Origin: Ascidiaceihabitans sp.
Lineage (GTDB): Bacteria; Pseudomonadota; Alphaproteobacteria; Rhodobacterales; Rhodobacteraceae
Length of the DNA: 64,000 nt
Assembly (NCBI GenBank): GCA_029251465.1
Contig: JAQXDI010000083.1
Coordinates: 1-64,000, forward strand
Direction: 5' to 3'
The number at the start of each line of letters is the position of its first letter. Position 1 is the stretch's first letter. The translations under genes were made by a program, and so were the position numbers. The notes under the pieces are model-generated. The model searched no databases. It saw nothing but the letters and a program-made list of their open reading frames with translations, and was not told where the DNA came from. Below are positions 45,004-55,952 of this stretch, piece by piece.

Positions 45004-46485
45004 ATGGGCACCACCACCATCGTAATTCTTGTGATCCTCGCGCTGACGGTTTTGGCCTACAGCGTGGCGCGCAATCGTGCCTTGGCGGGCGCTGGTGGCG
45101 ATCGTCGCAAGCTGCATTCACTGCCAACGTATTACGGCACCAATGCTGCGATGTTCACAGGCGTGCCGGCCCTTGGGGTGTTGGTGATTTGGCTGCTTGC
45201 ACAACCGATGATGATCGAAAGCGCTGTGGTTAAATTGATCCCTGACAGTGTGATCGCCGAAGGTTCTTCGGTTGGATTGGTCATGAGCGACGTGCGCCGT
45301 GTGGCCAACGGTTTGGACATCGTAATCCGGTCGGGTGGAATGACGCGCGAAGCCGCCTTGGCGCTGGACACAACCACAACCGATGTGCGCGCGGCGTTGG
45401 CCGCTGTTGGCGTAGCACTTGGGTCAGACGTGAAACCCAAAGTCCTAAGTGCTGCGCAAGCCCACCGCCAGCAATCGAGCTCAGGGCGCGTCTGGATGAT
45501 TGGCATCACTTTGGCGTTGGCCCTGATCGGGTTTGCAATTTCAGTGGCCATTTCAAAACCTGATTTCCGCGCGCGCAACACCGTCGAACGCGGTATTTTG
45601 GCATTGCTGATTTTGGCCGCATCGCTGGCGGTTTTGACCACCGTTGGCATCGTGTTTTCGATGCTGTTTGAATCAATCAATTTCTTCCGCCTGCACCCGT
45701 GGACCGACTTTTTCTTTGGACCAAAATGGGCCCCGAATTTTCGTGGTAACAGCGATTTGTCGATCCTGCCGCTGCTCTGGGGCACGCTGTACATCTCGGC
45801 TATCGCGCTGGCTGTGGCTGTGCCGATCGGCCTGTTCGCAGCGATCTACCTCAGTGAATATGCGGGGGCCAAGGTGCGCTCGGCTGCGAAACCCCTAATC
45901 GAGATCCTCGCTGGAATTCCGACAATTGTGTACGGGCTGTTCGCGCTGCTGACGGTGGGGCCAATGTTGGTGAACATCTTTGGGCGCGGCGAAGACGGGC
46001 TGCTGGGCGTTGAATGGATGAGCGGCGCAACAGCCGTTTTGACCGCTGGCCTGGTGATGGGCATCATGCTGATCCCGTTCGTGTCGTCCTTATCCGATGA
46101 CATCATCAACGCGGTGCCGCAATCCTTGCGCGACGGGTCGTATGGCCTCGGTGCGACGCAGTCCGAAACCATCCGCCAAGTGGTGTTGCCAGCTGCGTTG
46201 CCGGGCATTGTCGGCGCCATTTTGTTGGCCGCATCGCGCGCCATTGGCGAAACCATGATCGTGGTTTTAGGGGCAGGGGCCATCGCCAAATTCAGCGGTA
46301 ACCCGCTCGAGGCGATGACCACAATCACCACCCGTATCGTCAGCCAATTGACCGGTGACACTGACTTTGCCAGCCCCGAAACGCTGGTCGCATTTGCCTT
46401 GGGCCTGACGCTGTTTGTCCTGACCTTGGGGCTTAACATTATCGCGCTGGTCATTGTGCGCAAATATCGGGAGCAGTACGATTGA
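45004..46485 (+). CDS. pstC: Phosphate ABC transporter permease PstC
   Basis: A 493-residue long-form PstC. The N-terminal extension has two membrane segments around a region of about 110 residues (periplasmic or cytosolic), followed by the six-helix permease core beginning FRLHPWTDFFFGPKWAPNF. The EAA loop is in LRDGSYGLGATQSETIRQVVLPAALPGIVGA. The long N-terminal extension is usual for Rhodobacterales. The next gene overlaps its stop. Confidence 0.94.
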   Translation: MGTTTIVILVILALTVLAYSVARNRALAGAGGDRRKLHSLPTYYGTNAAMFTGVPALGVLVIWLLAQPMMIESAVVKLIPDSVIAEGSSVGLVMSDVRRVANGLDIVIRSGGMTREAALALDTTTTDVRAALAAVGVALGSDVKPKVLSAAQAHRQQSSSGRVWMIGITLALALIGFAISVAISKPDFRARNTVERGILALLILAASLAVLTTVGIVFSMLFESINFFRLHPWTDFFFGPKWAPNFRGNSDLSILPLLWGTLYISAIALAVAVPIGLFAAIYLSEYAGAKVRSAAKPLIEILAGIPTIVYGLFALLTVGPMLVNIFGRGEDGLLGVEWMSGATAVLTAGLVMGIMLIPFVSSLSDDIINAVPQSLRDGSYGLGATQSETIRQVVLPAALPGIVGAILLAASRAIGETMIVVLGAGAIAKFSGNPLEAMTTITTRIVSQLTGDTDFASPETLVAFALGLTLFVLTLGLNIIALVIVRKYREQYD

Positions 46486-47813
46486 GCGATCTCATGAGCC
46501 GTAAATCATCGCTGTTGGTCCAAGACAGGCGCACCAAAAAACGCAACGCCGCCGAGACGCTGTTCAAGGGCTACGGCATGATCGCCATTGCCATTGGCCT
46601 GCTGATGCTGTGCATTTTGGTGTTCAACATTGTCAGCCGTGGGGCCGGTGCCTTTCAGCAGACATTTGTGACGCTTGAAGTCACGCTGCTGGAAAGCAAG
46701 CTGGATAAAAACGGTAATCGCGATCTGGCGGATTTAAAAAAAGTATCGACCTTTGGCTACGCGCCTTTGCTCAAAACAGCGTTTGAACAAAAGGTCACAA
46801 AGGCCGGATTGGACACGACGTTAAAGACCAAGGCCATGGCCGGAATTTTGTCAAAAAGTGCGCCCGCTGACTTGCGCAATTTTGTCTTGGCCAACCCCGA
46901 TCAAATCGAGGAAACGGTTGAATTCGAATTTCTCGCCTCGTCACGGGTTGATGGCTATCTAAAGGGCCGCGTCAGCCGTGACAGCATCGGAAACGACAAG
47001 AATATTTCGGTCGAACAGTTGGATTTTGTCGATCAGTTGATCACCGAAGGATCGTTGGAAAAACGGTTTAACTTGACCTTTGTCACTGGATCAGACGCCT
47101 CAGACCAGCGGCCCGAAGCAGCAGGCATGGGCACGTCGATGATCGGATCTTTGTTCATGATGCTGGTGGTGTTGGCGCTGGCCTTGCCAATCGGTGTCGC
47201 CGCGTCGATCTACCTTGAGGAATTCGCCCCGAAAAACTGGATCACGGACATCATCGAGGTGAATATTTCCAACCTCGCGGCGGTGCCATCTATCGTGTTC
47301 GGTATCCTTGGGCTGGCCGTGTTCATCAACTACATGCACCTGCCGAATTCTGCGCCTTTGGTCGGCGGTTTGGTTCTGACACTGATGACATTGCCGACCA
47401 TTATAATCTCGACGCGGGCCTCGTTGAAATCGGTGCCACCGAGTATTCGTGATGCCGCTTTGGGCGTTGGTGCCTCGAAAATGCAGTCGGTATTTCACCA
47501 TGTTTTACCATTGGCAGCGCCGGGCATTTTAACTGGTACGATCATTGGCCTGGCCCAGGCATTGGGGGAAACCGCACCGCTGCTGTTGATCGGCATGGTT
47601 GGTTTTATCGCCTCAAATCCACCCGACAGCATCGCGGCTGGTTTGATGTCCCCGAACTCTGCCATGCCCGCGCAAATCTACGAATGGGCCAAACGCGCAG
47701 ACCCTGCATTTTACGAACGCGCGTGGGGTGGCATCATTATTTTGTTGGTGTTTTTGGTCACCATGAACACCATTGCGGTGCTGTTGCGCCGCCGCTTTGA
47801 GCGCCGCTGGTAG
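46482..47813 (+). CDS. pstA: Phosphate ABC transporter permease PstA
   Basis: A 443-residue PstA. TTG at 46482 is favoured because GGGAG sits nine bases upstream; an in-frame ATG four codons later lacks a ribosome site. The N-terminal part (residues 1-200) has one helix and a large extra domain of the DUF3333 type. The permease core begins [17 protein letters not shown], and its EAA loop is [28 protein letters not shown]. Confidence 0.94.
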   Translation: MSDLMSRKSSLLVQDRRTKKRNAAETLFKGYGMIAIAIGLLMLCILVFNIVSRGAGAFQQTFVTLEVTLLESKLDKNGNRDLADLKKVSTFGYAPLLKTAFEQKVTKAGLDTTLKTKAMAGILSKSAPADLRNFVLANPDQIEETVEFEFLASSRVDGYLKGRVSRDSIGNDKNISVEQLDFVDQLITEGSLEKRFNLTFVTGSDASDQRPEAAGMGTSMIGSLFMMLVVLALALPIGVAASIYLEEFAPKNWITDIIEVNISNLAAVPSIVFGILGLAVFINYMHLPNSAPLVGGLVLTLMTLPTIIISTRASLKSVPPSIRDAALGVGASKMQSVFHHVLPLAAPGILTGTIIGLAQALGETAPLLLIGMVGFIASNPPDSIAAGLMSPNSAMPAQIYEWAKRADPAFYERAWGGIIILLVFLVTMNTIAVLLRRRFERRW

Positions 47814-47823
47814 GGATTGCGAC

Positions 47824-48621
47824 ATGAAAGATTTGAACACTCAGGAGAACGTCGTGGACACAGAAAACGTCAAAATCGTCGCCCGCAACGTGCAGGTTTA
47901 CTACGGCGACAACCATGCCATCAAAGACGTCAACGTCGAGATCGAAGCCAACACCGTGACCGCGTTCATCGGCCCGTCGGGCTGTGGCAAATCGACGTTT
48001 TTGCGGTGCATCAACCGGATGAACGATACGATCGATATTTGCCGCGTCGAGGGTGATATTCTGATCGACGGCGAAGACATTTACGACCGCCGCGTTGATC
48101 CGGTGCAACTGCGCGCCAAGGTCGGGATGGTGTTTCAAAAACCCAATCCGTTCCCGAAATCGATCTTTGACAACGTGGCTTACGGACCACGCATTCACGG
48201 TTTGGCGCAAAACAAAGCGGATTTGAACATCATTGTCGAAAGCGCTTTGCGCCGTGCCGCGATCTGGGAAGAGGTCAAAGATCGCCTTGATGCCCCCGGC
48301 ACCGGATTGTCAGGTGGCCAACAGCAACGCCTGTGCATCGCGCGCGCAATTGCGACCGAACCTGAAGTGTTGCTGATGGATGAGCCTTGCTCAGCCCTTG
48401 ATCCTATCGCCACCGCCCAAGTCGAAGAGTTAATCGACGAGCTGCGCGAAAACTACGCCGTCGTAATCGTCACGCACTCGATGCAACAGGCTGCACGGGT
48501 CAGTCAAAAAACCGCGTTCTTTCACCTCGGCAATCTTGTAGAATACGGCGAGACGGCCGCGATATTTACCAACCCAACAGACCCGCGCACCGAAAGCTAT
48601 ATCACTGGCCGGATCGGGTAG
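47824..48621 (+). CDS. pstB: Phosphate ABC transporter ATPase PstB
   Basis: A 265-residue ATPase from ATG 47824 ([16 protein letters not shown] upstream). Walker [11 protein letters not shown]-loop in [19 protein letters not shown] (the PstB-specific stretch), signature LSGGQQQRL, Walker [13 protein letters not shown] and switch IVTHSMQQA. Full length, same operon as pstSCA. Confidence 0.96.
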   Translation: MKDLNTQENVVDTENVKIVARNVQVYYGDNHAIKDVNVEIEANTVTAFIGPSGCGKSTFLRCINRMNDTIDICRVEGDILIDGEDIYDRRVDPVQLRAKVGMVFQKPNPFPKSIFDNVAYGPRIHGLAQNKADLNIIVESALRRAAIWEEVKDRLDAPGTGLSGGQQQRLCIARAIATEPEVLLMDEPCSALDPIATAQVEELIDELRENYAVVIVTHSMQQAARVSQKTAFFHLGNLVEYGETAAIFTNPTDPRTESYITGRIG

Positions 48622-48631
48622 GGAGAACGAC

Positions 48632-49333
48632 ATGACAGAAAACCACATCGCATCCGCGTTTGACCGCGACCTAGAAGACATTCAAGCGCAGATCATGAAA
48701 ATGGGCGGGCTGGTCGAAGAGGCCATCGTAGAGGGCGCAATTTCGCTCGAAAGCCGCGACATTGAACGCGCAGAACAAGTGCGCGCCGCCGACAAGGTGA
48801 TTGACGCCCTTGAGGAATCCATCAACGAACAGGCCGCGCGGCTGATCGCGCTGCGCTCGCCCACAGCCGGCGATTTGCGTCTGGTGCTGAGCGTCATGAA
48901 AATCAGCGGCAACCTGGAACGCATTGGTGATTACGCAAAAAACATGGCCAAGCGCACGGGCGTTTTGGCGCAAATGGATCCGGTCAGTGGCTCTGCCGCC
49001 AGCCTGCGCCGCATGGCCAAAGAAGTCGGGACAATGTTGAAAGACGCGCTTGATGCCTACGTCAATCGCGACGCTGAGATGGCGCGGGATGTGATCGAAC
49101 GCGACAGCGATGTGGACCAGATGTACAACACGCTGTTCCGTGAACTTTTGACTTTCATGATGGAAGATCCGCGCAACATCACCGCCTGCATGCACCTGCA
49201 TTTCATCGGCAAAAACGTGGAACGCATGGGCGATCATGTTACTGCAATCGCCGAGCAAACCGTCTATCTGGTGACCGGTGAAAAACCGGAAGAGGCGCGC
49301 ACAAAATCTGACACAACGTCAACCAAGGCTTAG
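48632..49333 (+). CDS. phoU: Phosphate signalling protein PhoU
   Basis: A 233-residue protein of two three-helix bundles. The metal-binding motifs include RIGDYAKNMAKR and ERMGDHVTAIAEQ (E/DxxxD type). It links the Pst transporter state to PhoR. It starts 10 bases after pstB behind AGGGAG. Confidence 0.95.
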   Translation: MTENHIASAFDRDLEDIQAQIMKMGGLVEEAIVEGAISLESRDIERAEQVRAADKVIDALEESINEQAARLIALRSPTAGDLRLVLSVMKISGNLERIGDYAKNMAKRTGVLAQMDPVSGSAASLRRMAKEVGTMLKDALDAYVNRDAEMARDVIERDSDVDQMYNTLFRELLTFMMEDPRNITACMHLHFIGKNVERMGDHVTAIAEQTVYLVTGEKPEEARTKSDTTSTKA

Positions 49334-49345
49334 GAGATCAGGGTC

Positions 49346-50035
49346 ATGTCAGTCTCACAACCCCGTGTTTTAGTGGTCGAAGACGAACCGGCGCAGCGCG
49401 AAGTGTTGGCCTACAATCTTGAGGCCGAAGGATTTGCTGTCAGCCGCGCAGAGAACGGCGAAGAAGCATTGCTGCTGGTCGAAGAGGACAAGCCCGACGT
49501 GATCGTTCTGGACTGGATGATGCCGCATCTCAGCGGGATCGAAGTGTGCAGGCGTCTGAAAATCCGCCCTGAAACGCGCGCCATTCCAGTGATCATGTTG
49601 TCGGCCCGGTCAGAAGAGGTCGACCGCGTGCGTGGTCTGGAAACCGGCGCCGATGACTACGTGATCAAACCTTATTCCGTGCTGGAATTGATGGCGCGGG
49701 TCCGCAGCCATTTGCGCCGTGTGCGCCCGTCAACCGTGGGTCAGCGGATCGAATACCAAGACATCGTTTTGGACGCCGAAAGCCACCGTGTGACGCGCGG
49801 CGACACCGAATTGAAACTGGGCCCAACCGAGTTCCGCTTGTTAAGCACGTTCATGGAAAAACCAGGCCGGGTCTGGAGCCGCGAATTGCTGCTGGATCGT
49901 GTTTGGGGGCGTGATATTTACGTCGACACCCGAACGGTCGATGTGCATGTCGGGCGCTTGCGCAAGGCGCTGACCCAATTTGACGGCAGCGATCCGATCA
50001 GAACAGTACGCGGATCGGGATACAGCTTAGGCTGA
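49346..50035 (+). CDS. phoB: Phosphate-regulon response regulator PhoB
   Basis: A 229-residue OmpR-class regulator. The receiver domain has phospho-acceptor Asp56 (VLDWMMPHLSG), an acidic pocket near 12-14 and Lys in YVIKPYSV. The C-terminal winged helix ends with DVHVGRLRKALTQ and TVRGSGYSLG, typical of PhoB. It should bind the PHO box upstream of pstS. The kinase gene phoR is on the other side of the pst genes. Confidence 0.96.
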   Translation: MSVSQPRVLVVEDEPAQREVLAYNLEAEGFAVSRAENGEEALLLVEEDKPDVIVLDWMMPHLSGIEVCRRLKIRPETRAIPVIMLSARSEEVDRVRGLETGADDYVIKPYSVLELMARVRSHLRRVRPSTVGQRIEYQDIVLDAESHRVTRGDTELKLGPTEFRLLSTFMEKPGRVWSRELLLDRVWGRDIYVDTRTVDVHVGRLRKALTQFDGSDPIRTVRGSGYSLG

Positions 50036-50046
50036 CACTTCGCCCC

Positions 50047-53000
50047 TCAGTAGTCTTTTTCAAAGAAAATCCCGATGCCGGTGTTGCCATCCGACGCGGT
50101 GCTGCCTTTGGCGGTGACGTTTGGCGTAAGATCGATGTTGATCGAAATTTCGCTATCACCTTGGGACCCGACAGTGACATCGGTGTAGATTTTTTCAGAG
50201 ATGTATTTGCCCGCGCGCACCGACGTGTTGCCAGTGCTGTCCGTGGACAGATCCAGGTCGTCCAATCCAAATCCACTGCGCAGTTTCGTGATGATGCCAT
50301 TGTCTTGTCGCCCCGCCAGAACGGCGACAGCATTGGCAAGTTGCAGCGCTTGGAACGCCGAAATCTGGCTTAGGTCACGGCCCAAAATGATCTGGGCGAG
50401 AACCTCGTCTTGGGGGGCTTCGGGGGATGATTCAAAACTGATTGTGGGATCATCCGCAGGGCCATCGATGACCACACTGGCCGTGCCAGAACTGGTTTCG
50501 GTGGTCGCAACAAAGCGGATGTAGGGCACCAGATCGCCCTGCATCACGATCGACCCTTCGTCCAGATCAAAGCGTTGCTGCAAGATCGAAAGGCGCCCGC
50601 GCACCAGCGTGAAACGGCCCGCCGAAATGATGTTGTTGGTGGTTCCGCTTAGCCGCAGTTGCCCGCCCAATTCAGCATCCAAGCCACGCCCGCGTACAAA
50701 AATCCGCGAAGGGGCCGAGATGTTAATGTTCAAACCAAAACCGCCGGCACTGCTAGAGGACGTCGCGGTTGTGCTTTCGGCTTGGCGTAGCAAACCTGCG
50801 CGTTTCTGACTGCGCACCACGGATTGAGGTGGGCGAATATGGGTGATGTTCGGAATGTCGCTGAGGCTTGAAAACCCTGAGGAGGGGACGTTCACAACCG
50901 TTTCGCCAATGGCCAAATCACCACTGATCTGCGCGCCGCCTGTCAATGGACCCCGCAAGGCCAACCCGCCCGAGACGGTCGTTTTGTAAAGCGCCGGATC
51001 AACCAAAGTGACCGAATTCATCGCAATTTTTAAATCGGCAAGCATGCGTTCCGTCAGATCAACCGTTCCATTGGCTTGCACGCCGCCACCGGAACTGACG
51101 GCGCCGGTGGCCTCAATATTTGCGCGGTTGTTGGCCAGGCGAACAGTTGTTGCAATGTTTTCCAATGCGATTTGTAACGTCGGGGCGCTAAGACGTGCGG
51201 CATTGGTTGAAATCTGTCCTGACAGGTTCGGCAGGCCAAAGCCGCCGTTTAGTGTCAGATCGAACGCCGCTTGGCCTTGGATGCTGCGCGGGCGGATGAA
51301 CGGCGCGGCCAACCCCAAGGGCAGGGTGCCTGCGACGTTAATGTTAGGGCGACCCGTGTCAGAAATCGTGCCGTTGATGCGCGCGCGCGTGCCCGAAACG
51401 CCGCTGGCGGTTGCGTCGATCTGGTAGGCCGCGCCGGGTTTGCGCAATGTTCCATCTAATGCCAATGGGCCGCGCAGTTCTGGGACAAAAACGTTAACAT
51501 TCGGGATGCGTGCGGCGATGGCCAAATTTGTGCGCGGACCCGTGGCGATTCCTGACACATCGGCGATGGCCCCGAACGGACCACGCGCGCTCGCATCCAC
51601 CGACCACACGTCGTCTGCCATTGTTGCGCGTCCGTTTGACACCAGCGATCCGGTCACAGCGCTGCTCAGAACCGAGGCGTCACGGATATTTACGTCGTAT
51701 TGAACCGCCGCTTGATCCGCGCGCAATTCGCCGTTCGCAACCAGACGCAGATTGGCGTTTTCGACGCTCAAACGTTCGAGCGACAAGGTTTCCTCACTGC
51801 GAACGGCCTTGCTGTCCAGCGTCGTCGTGCCTCGCAAAATCGCGTTTGCCTGGTCAATTCCGGTGCGCAGGTTCACGGTTTTACCTGCCACTGTCAGATC
51901 AAAATCTTGGGATTTTGCAGCGACAGTACCAGTCACGTTGACGCGCGCAGCACCACCCAATTCAAGCGCGGCAAGTTTGGAAAACCGACTGAGGTTCTTG
52001 GCGTCAACGACCAGATCAACCTGCGTGTCCAAATCTGCGCTGGCCGTGTCGATCACGGCTTGGCCGGTCACAACAGTGGTGTCGCCCGCGATCAAACGTG
52101 CTGTAGTATCGACGTTCCAGATTGCCCCTGTTTGGGTGGCACGTCCTTTGGCGCTGAGGGGGCCAGTGACGCCCTCGGCGATCAGTGATGTTTCGCGCAA
52201 AGTTGCGTCGTAATTCACCACTGCGGCGTCAGTGCGCAGGTTCGCATCTGCATTCAATTCAATGTTTGGATTAACAATGTTCAGCCGGTCCAGGCGGGTT
52301 CCGGTCTCGTCACGCGCCGCTTTGATATCAAGCTGGGTGACGCCTTGCAAAACCGCATCAGCCTGCGCCTGACCAACGCGCAATTCCGTTCCTGTTCCCT
52401 TGATTGCCAGATCAAAACGACCCGCTAACGGCGCAATTTGACCACTGATGTTCACATCAGCAGCGCCGTCCAACGCCTGACCCGAGATCGCCGAAAAGCG
52501 GGATAAATCCTGCGCAACCAAAGCTGTCTGCAAGTCTGTTTCAAAGCCGGTCGACAGTGTGTCAATCACCGCCTCACCGCGCAGTGCATAATCCGCACCC
52601 TGCAACACCAACTGGGAAATTTGCAGCGGGCTTTGCTTGGCGTATTCTACGCGGGTCGTTAGGTTGATCGCGTCACCCACCGCTTGGGCCACCGCGTCTT
52701 GCAAGCCGCCGATCCCGTCGACCTGCGCCGTGATGTCCGCATTGACCTGACCCAGCCCGCCGTTGCTGGGCGTAAGCGTCCCAATCGCTGTCAGGTTCGT
52801 GCGTGCAATTGAAACATCCGAACGGTTCAGTTTGGTGACATCAAATTCCGCGCTCCAGGAATCGCTTTGAGTGGCGTCGAATTTTACGTTCAAATCGGCA
52901 GCGTCAATGTAGGTTTCCACACCCGCAGCCGGTAGCAACACAGGGCCGCCTAGCGTGTCGGCAATGCGCCCTTCGATATCAATAAAAGTTGGCCAATTTT

Positions 53001-53985
53001 CCGCATTCAGGCGGGCCGAGCCAGTCAAACGGGCTTTTTGAGTGACCAGATCCAGGGTCGCGATATCGAGCGCAGCACTGTCCGCACGAATTGCGTCAAA
53101 CCGCAGCGCGACGTCTTCGCCAAAAAAGTCACGGTATTGCGGGGCAAACAGGGCGGTAATGTCACCGGCGATGTCAGCTTTGATTTCGCGACCCGGTGTC
53201 TCAGCGTCCGCCTGAGCAAGCAGGGTGATGTTGCCCGCCAGCCGCTCGGTATCGTCCGTTGCCAGTTGCAGATCGGCGTTGAAATCATCCAGCGTCCCTT
53301 CACCGTTCAAAATCAGCGACAAGGACGGGTTTTGGGGCAGGTTCAACAGCCCCGAAATCAGCCCGCCGGTGTCTTCTTTTAGATCAAGATCAAGCAGGAT
53401 ATTGTTGGTGGCGTTGTCAAAACCCGCATCGATCCGGAACGTTCCGCGCGTACCGGACAAACGCGTCGCCACAACTTTAGCTGTGCCCGATCCACCGCCC
53501 AGACGTATCGCGGCTTGGGTCTTTAGTTCCAGATCGGTGCCCAGCACTGGTGCGCCCAAAGTGATCTTTTCAAGCGCCAGATTTTCGATGTCGATGGACA
53601 CGGGCAATTCCGGCAGCTTGAATGGCGTCGCCTCGGGTGACGGAACGCCGCTACCAGCCTCAGACACCGGCAGGCGGGGCATGTTCAGCGTGGCGGCTGT
53701 CAGTTGTTTCACATCGACGCGACCAAGCAACAAGGCGGACCGGTTCCATTCCAGAACGATATCGCCCAGTTCCAGCCAAATGCCGTCACTGTCCGCGATG
53801 GTGATTTTGGCAATGCGCGCTTGCGAACTCAGGCTGCCAGTTAGCCCTTCGATCTGCACATCGCGCCCCGCACCGCTTAGGTTGTCTTGCAACAGACGGG
53901 TCAGATAACCTTTGTCGTCGTCCTGGGCCAACACGGGCGCGACCAAAGCGATGAGGCAGAAAAATATGGCAAAAAGGCGTTTCAA
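50047..53985 (-). CDS. tamB: Translocation and assembly module protein TamB
   Basis: A 1312-residue AsmA-like bridge protein. An N-terminal signal/anchor (MKRLFAIFFCLIALVAPVLA) is followed by very long repetitive beta-rich sequence predicted to form a hydrophobic groove, and by the conserved C-terminal DUF490/TamB domain (GQLRLSGTTNNIISAGRFTLVRGRL... GSIVMQGDLVPYIRF). TamB-type proteins span the periplasm and carry phospholipids or help outer-membrane assembly with TamA. The start overlaps the tamA stop by 4 bases. Confidence 0.95.
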   Translation of the reverse strand: MKRLFAIFFCLIALVAPVLAQDDDKGYLTRLLQDNLSGAGRDVQIEGLTGSLSSQARIAKITIADSDGIWLELGDIVLEWNRSALLLGRVDVKQLTAATLNMPRLPVSEAGSGVPSPEATPFKLPELPVSIDIENLALEKITLGAPVLGTDLELKTQAAIRLGGGSGTAKVVATRLSGTRGTFRIDAGFDNATNNILLDLDLKEDTGGLISGLLNLPQNPSLSLILNGEGTLDDFNADLQLATDDTERLAGNITLLAQADAETPGREIKADIAGDITALFAPQYRDFFGEDVALRFDAIRADSAALDIATLDLVTQKARLTGSARLNAENWPTFIDIEGRIADTLGGPVLLPAAGVETYIDAADLNVKFDATQSDSWSAEFDVTKLNRSDVSIARTNLTAIGTLTPSNGGLGQVNADITAQVDGIGGLQDAVAQAVGDAINLTTRVEYAKQSPLQISQLVLQGADYALRGEAVIDTLSTGFETDLQTALVAQDLSRFSAISGQALDGAADVNISGQIAPLAGRFDLAIKGTGTELRVGQAQADAVLQGVTQLDIKAARDETGTRLDRLNIVNPNIELNADANLRTDAAVVNYDATLRETSLIAEGVTGPLSAKGRATQTGAIWNVDTTARLIAGDTTVVTGQAVIDTASADLDTQVDLVVDAKNLSRFSKLAALELGGAARVNVTGTVAAKSQDFDLTVAGKTVNLRTGIDQANAILRGTTTLDSKAVRSEETLSLERLSVENANLRLVANGELRADQAAVQYDVNIRDASVLSSAVTGSLVSNGRATMADDVWSVDASARGPFGAIADVSGIATGPRTNLAIAARIPNVNVFVPELRGPLALDGTLRKPGAAYQIDATASGVSGTRARINGTISDTGRPNINVAGTLPLGLAAPFIRPRSIQGQAAFDLTLNGGFGLPNLSGQISTNAARLSAPTLQIALENIATTVRLANNRANIEATGAVSSGGGVQANGTVDLTERMLADLKIAMNSVTLVDPALYKTTVSGGLALRGPLTGGAQISGDLAIGETVVNVPSSGFSSLSDIPNITHIRPPQSVVRSQKRAGLLRQAESTTATSSSSAGGFGLNINISAPSRIFVRGRGLDAELGGQLRLSGTTNNIISAGRFTLVRGRLSILQQRFDLDEGSIVMQGDLVPYIRFVATTETSSGTASVVIDGPADDPTISFESSPEAPQDEVLAQIILGRDLSQISAFQALQLANAVAVLAGRQDNGIITKLRSGFGLDDLDLSTDSTGNTSVRAGKYISEKIYTDVTVGSQGDSEISINIDLTPNVTAKGSTASDGNTGIGIFFEKDY

Positions 53986-55799
53986 AACGATTGTCCTATG
54001 CCGATGTAAATCTGCAAATCAGAGCTGGTGTCGGGCCCGGATACAGGCACCGCGACGTCCAAACGGATCGGGCCAATTCCTGTGGCATAGCGCAGGCCCA
54101 CGCCCGCACCGCAGTGCCAATCGCCGTCGGTGCCGTTGGGAAACGACTCGCTGCCGATGTAGCCGATGTCGTAGAACCCGACCAAACCGATGGTGTCAGT
54201 TGCCTCAAGGCGCAGCTCGCTCGAGAGGCCGATAAACGAGCGTCCGCCGACTAGATTGCCGCCACCCAAATCAACCGAAAGCGATTGGTACGATCGTCCT
54301 CGCACCGTGCCGCCGCCGCCGGAATAAAACAGGAAATCGGTGGGGGCCAAGGCCTGCGACACACCCGCAACCGACCCCAACTGCCCACGCAGCGCAAACG
54401 TCAGGGGGCGGGCGGTTTCAATTGTGTAAAACGCCCGCAGATCGGCGTAGGTGCGCAGCCCGTTGCCCGCACCTTCGATGCTTAGAAACGGTGTGGCGCT
54501 GATGTTGGCGTAATAGCCTTTTTTGGCGTCCAGCGTGTCGTCGCGGTAGTCAAATTGAACGCCCACTGGCAGCGTAAAGATCGTGTAATCCCGAGTGCCA
54601 AAAGCATCGACAGAGTGGGCGGTTTCAATGCCAATCCCAAACGTATATTCCCGCTTTTCCGTGGCAAATCGTTTGATCCCGATTTCAATCGAGGCCGTGT
54701 CGAGCTCATACAACACCTCGTCTTGGCGCTCAATTTCAGCAACGGCGTAAAAGTTGGTGTCTTCGTTGAACGTCGCGGGGCGATCAAAGCGCGCAGACAA
54801 TCGAAAATCAGTGCCGCCACTTTCGCCGCCGATGCCTTCGATTTCACCCTCGATGCGAAGCCGCTCAGCCCCACCAAGGAAATTCCAATGCATCCAATAG
54901 GCAGAAACGCCGAGCCCTTCGAGGGATGAAATTTCGGCGCCGAACCCAAAGCGGCGCGGCGTTTGGTCCGTGATTTTTGCAGTGATATCAAGCGTATCGT
55001 TAGGACCAATGGTGTCCGATTCAGTCAAAGATACCGTGCCAAAAGTACCCGTGCGTCGCAGGCGGGTGGTGACGCGCCGCAACTCTTGAGGGCTGTAAAC
55101 ACTGCCTGTGGGCAGGCCTGCGATTTCGGCGATCCGCTCGTCTGACACGGTGCTTTTAGAATCCAGCAGCAGGTCGCCAAAGGTCAATCGCGGACCCGGA
55201 TCCAGCGTGACGGATGCGTTTAGCTGCGCGTTCGGGTGATCGGCAGAAATGTCTTGGGCAACAGGTTGTGCCTTGGCGTGGCCGGCATTGCGCCATGCAT
55301 CGACACTGGTGGTCACGGCGCCGCGCAGAATGTCGGTGCCAGCGGGCGCGCCCTTTGCAAAGCCTGCGGGCATTTCGGTGCGTGCGGCAAGCGGTGCGAT
55401 TTCGGCTTTGCCAAACACGAATTGCGGGCCCGACGTGGTGCGGATCACGACTTGCGACACGATCGAGGGTGGCGATACTGGCGGAATACTTGCGGCTTCG
55501 CGTCCGTCAATTGTGATGCTGATGGTTGGTCCGAAAAACCCAGCGCTATAAAACGCCGAAATCAGGCGGGCATAATCAGCTTGTGCTGCGACCAGAACGT
55601 CTTGGGCCGAGGCATCTTGGGGCAGGGCGTTCAGCAGTGATACAGCATCGAGCGCAGCGCTCAGATCTGTGTCAGGCGCGCGCCCTTCCCATTGCAGATT
55701 TGCCGCAGATGTCATGTTTGGTGCCACGCTGACCGCGCCCAATGCTGCCGCAAATCCACCGACCGCCAATTTCATCGAAACTGTGCACCTTTGCAGCAT
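53982..55799 (-). CDS. tamA: Outer-membrane assembly protein TamA (Omp85 family)
   Basis: A 605-residue (or 597 from the ATG at 55775) Omp85 protein. A signal peptide is followed by three POTRA domains (about residues 30-270) and a 16-stranded barrel. The conserved barrel motif GGGGTVRGRSYQ (the VRGY-like loop 6) is present, and the final strand DLQIYIGIGQSF ends in Phe as outer-membrane proteins do. Both candidate ATGs have acceptable ribosome sites. Confidence 0.94.
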   Translation of the reverse strand: MLQRCTVSMKLAVGGFAAALGAVSVAPNMTSAANLQWEGRAPDTDLSAALDAVSLLNALPQDASAQDVLVAAQADYARLISAFYSAGFFGPTISITIDGREAASIPPVSPPSIVSQVVIRTTSGPQFVFGKAEIAPLAARTEMPAGFAKGAPAGTDILRGAVTTSVDAWRNAGHAKAQPVAQDISADHPNAQLNASVTLDPGPRLTFGDLLLDSKSTVSDERIAEIAGLPTGSVYSPQELRRVTTRLRRTGTFGTVSLTESDTIGPNDTLDITAKITDQTPRRFGFGAEISSLEGLGVSAYWMHWNFLGGAERLRIEGEIEGIGGESGGTDFRLSARFDRPATFNEDTNFYAVAEIERQDEVLYELDTASIEIGIKRFATEKREYTFGIGIETAHSVDAFGTRDYTIFTLPVGVQFDYRDDTLDAKKGYYANISATPFLSIEGAGNGLRTYADLRAFYTIETARPLTFALRGQLGSVAGVSQALAPTDFLFYSGGGGTVRGRSYQSLSVDLGGGNLVGGRSFIGLSSELRLEATDTIGLVGFYDIGYIGSESFPNGTDGDWHCGAGVGLRYATGIGPIRLDVAVPVSGPDTSSDLQIYIGIGQSF

Positions 55800-55952
55800 A
55801 ACGTTGTCGACCTCTTACTTGGGTAAACCATCCATTTTTTCGAGTCTCATGTCAGATGAAGCGCCCCTTTGTAACCGTAAAATACTGTGAACGAACAGCC
55901 GTCCAAGCCGGATGGCGTTTGTACATGTTGATCAAGCTGATATCGTCGCACC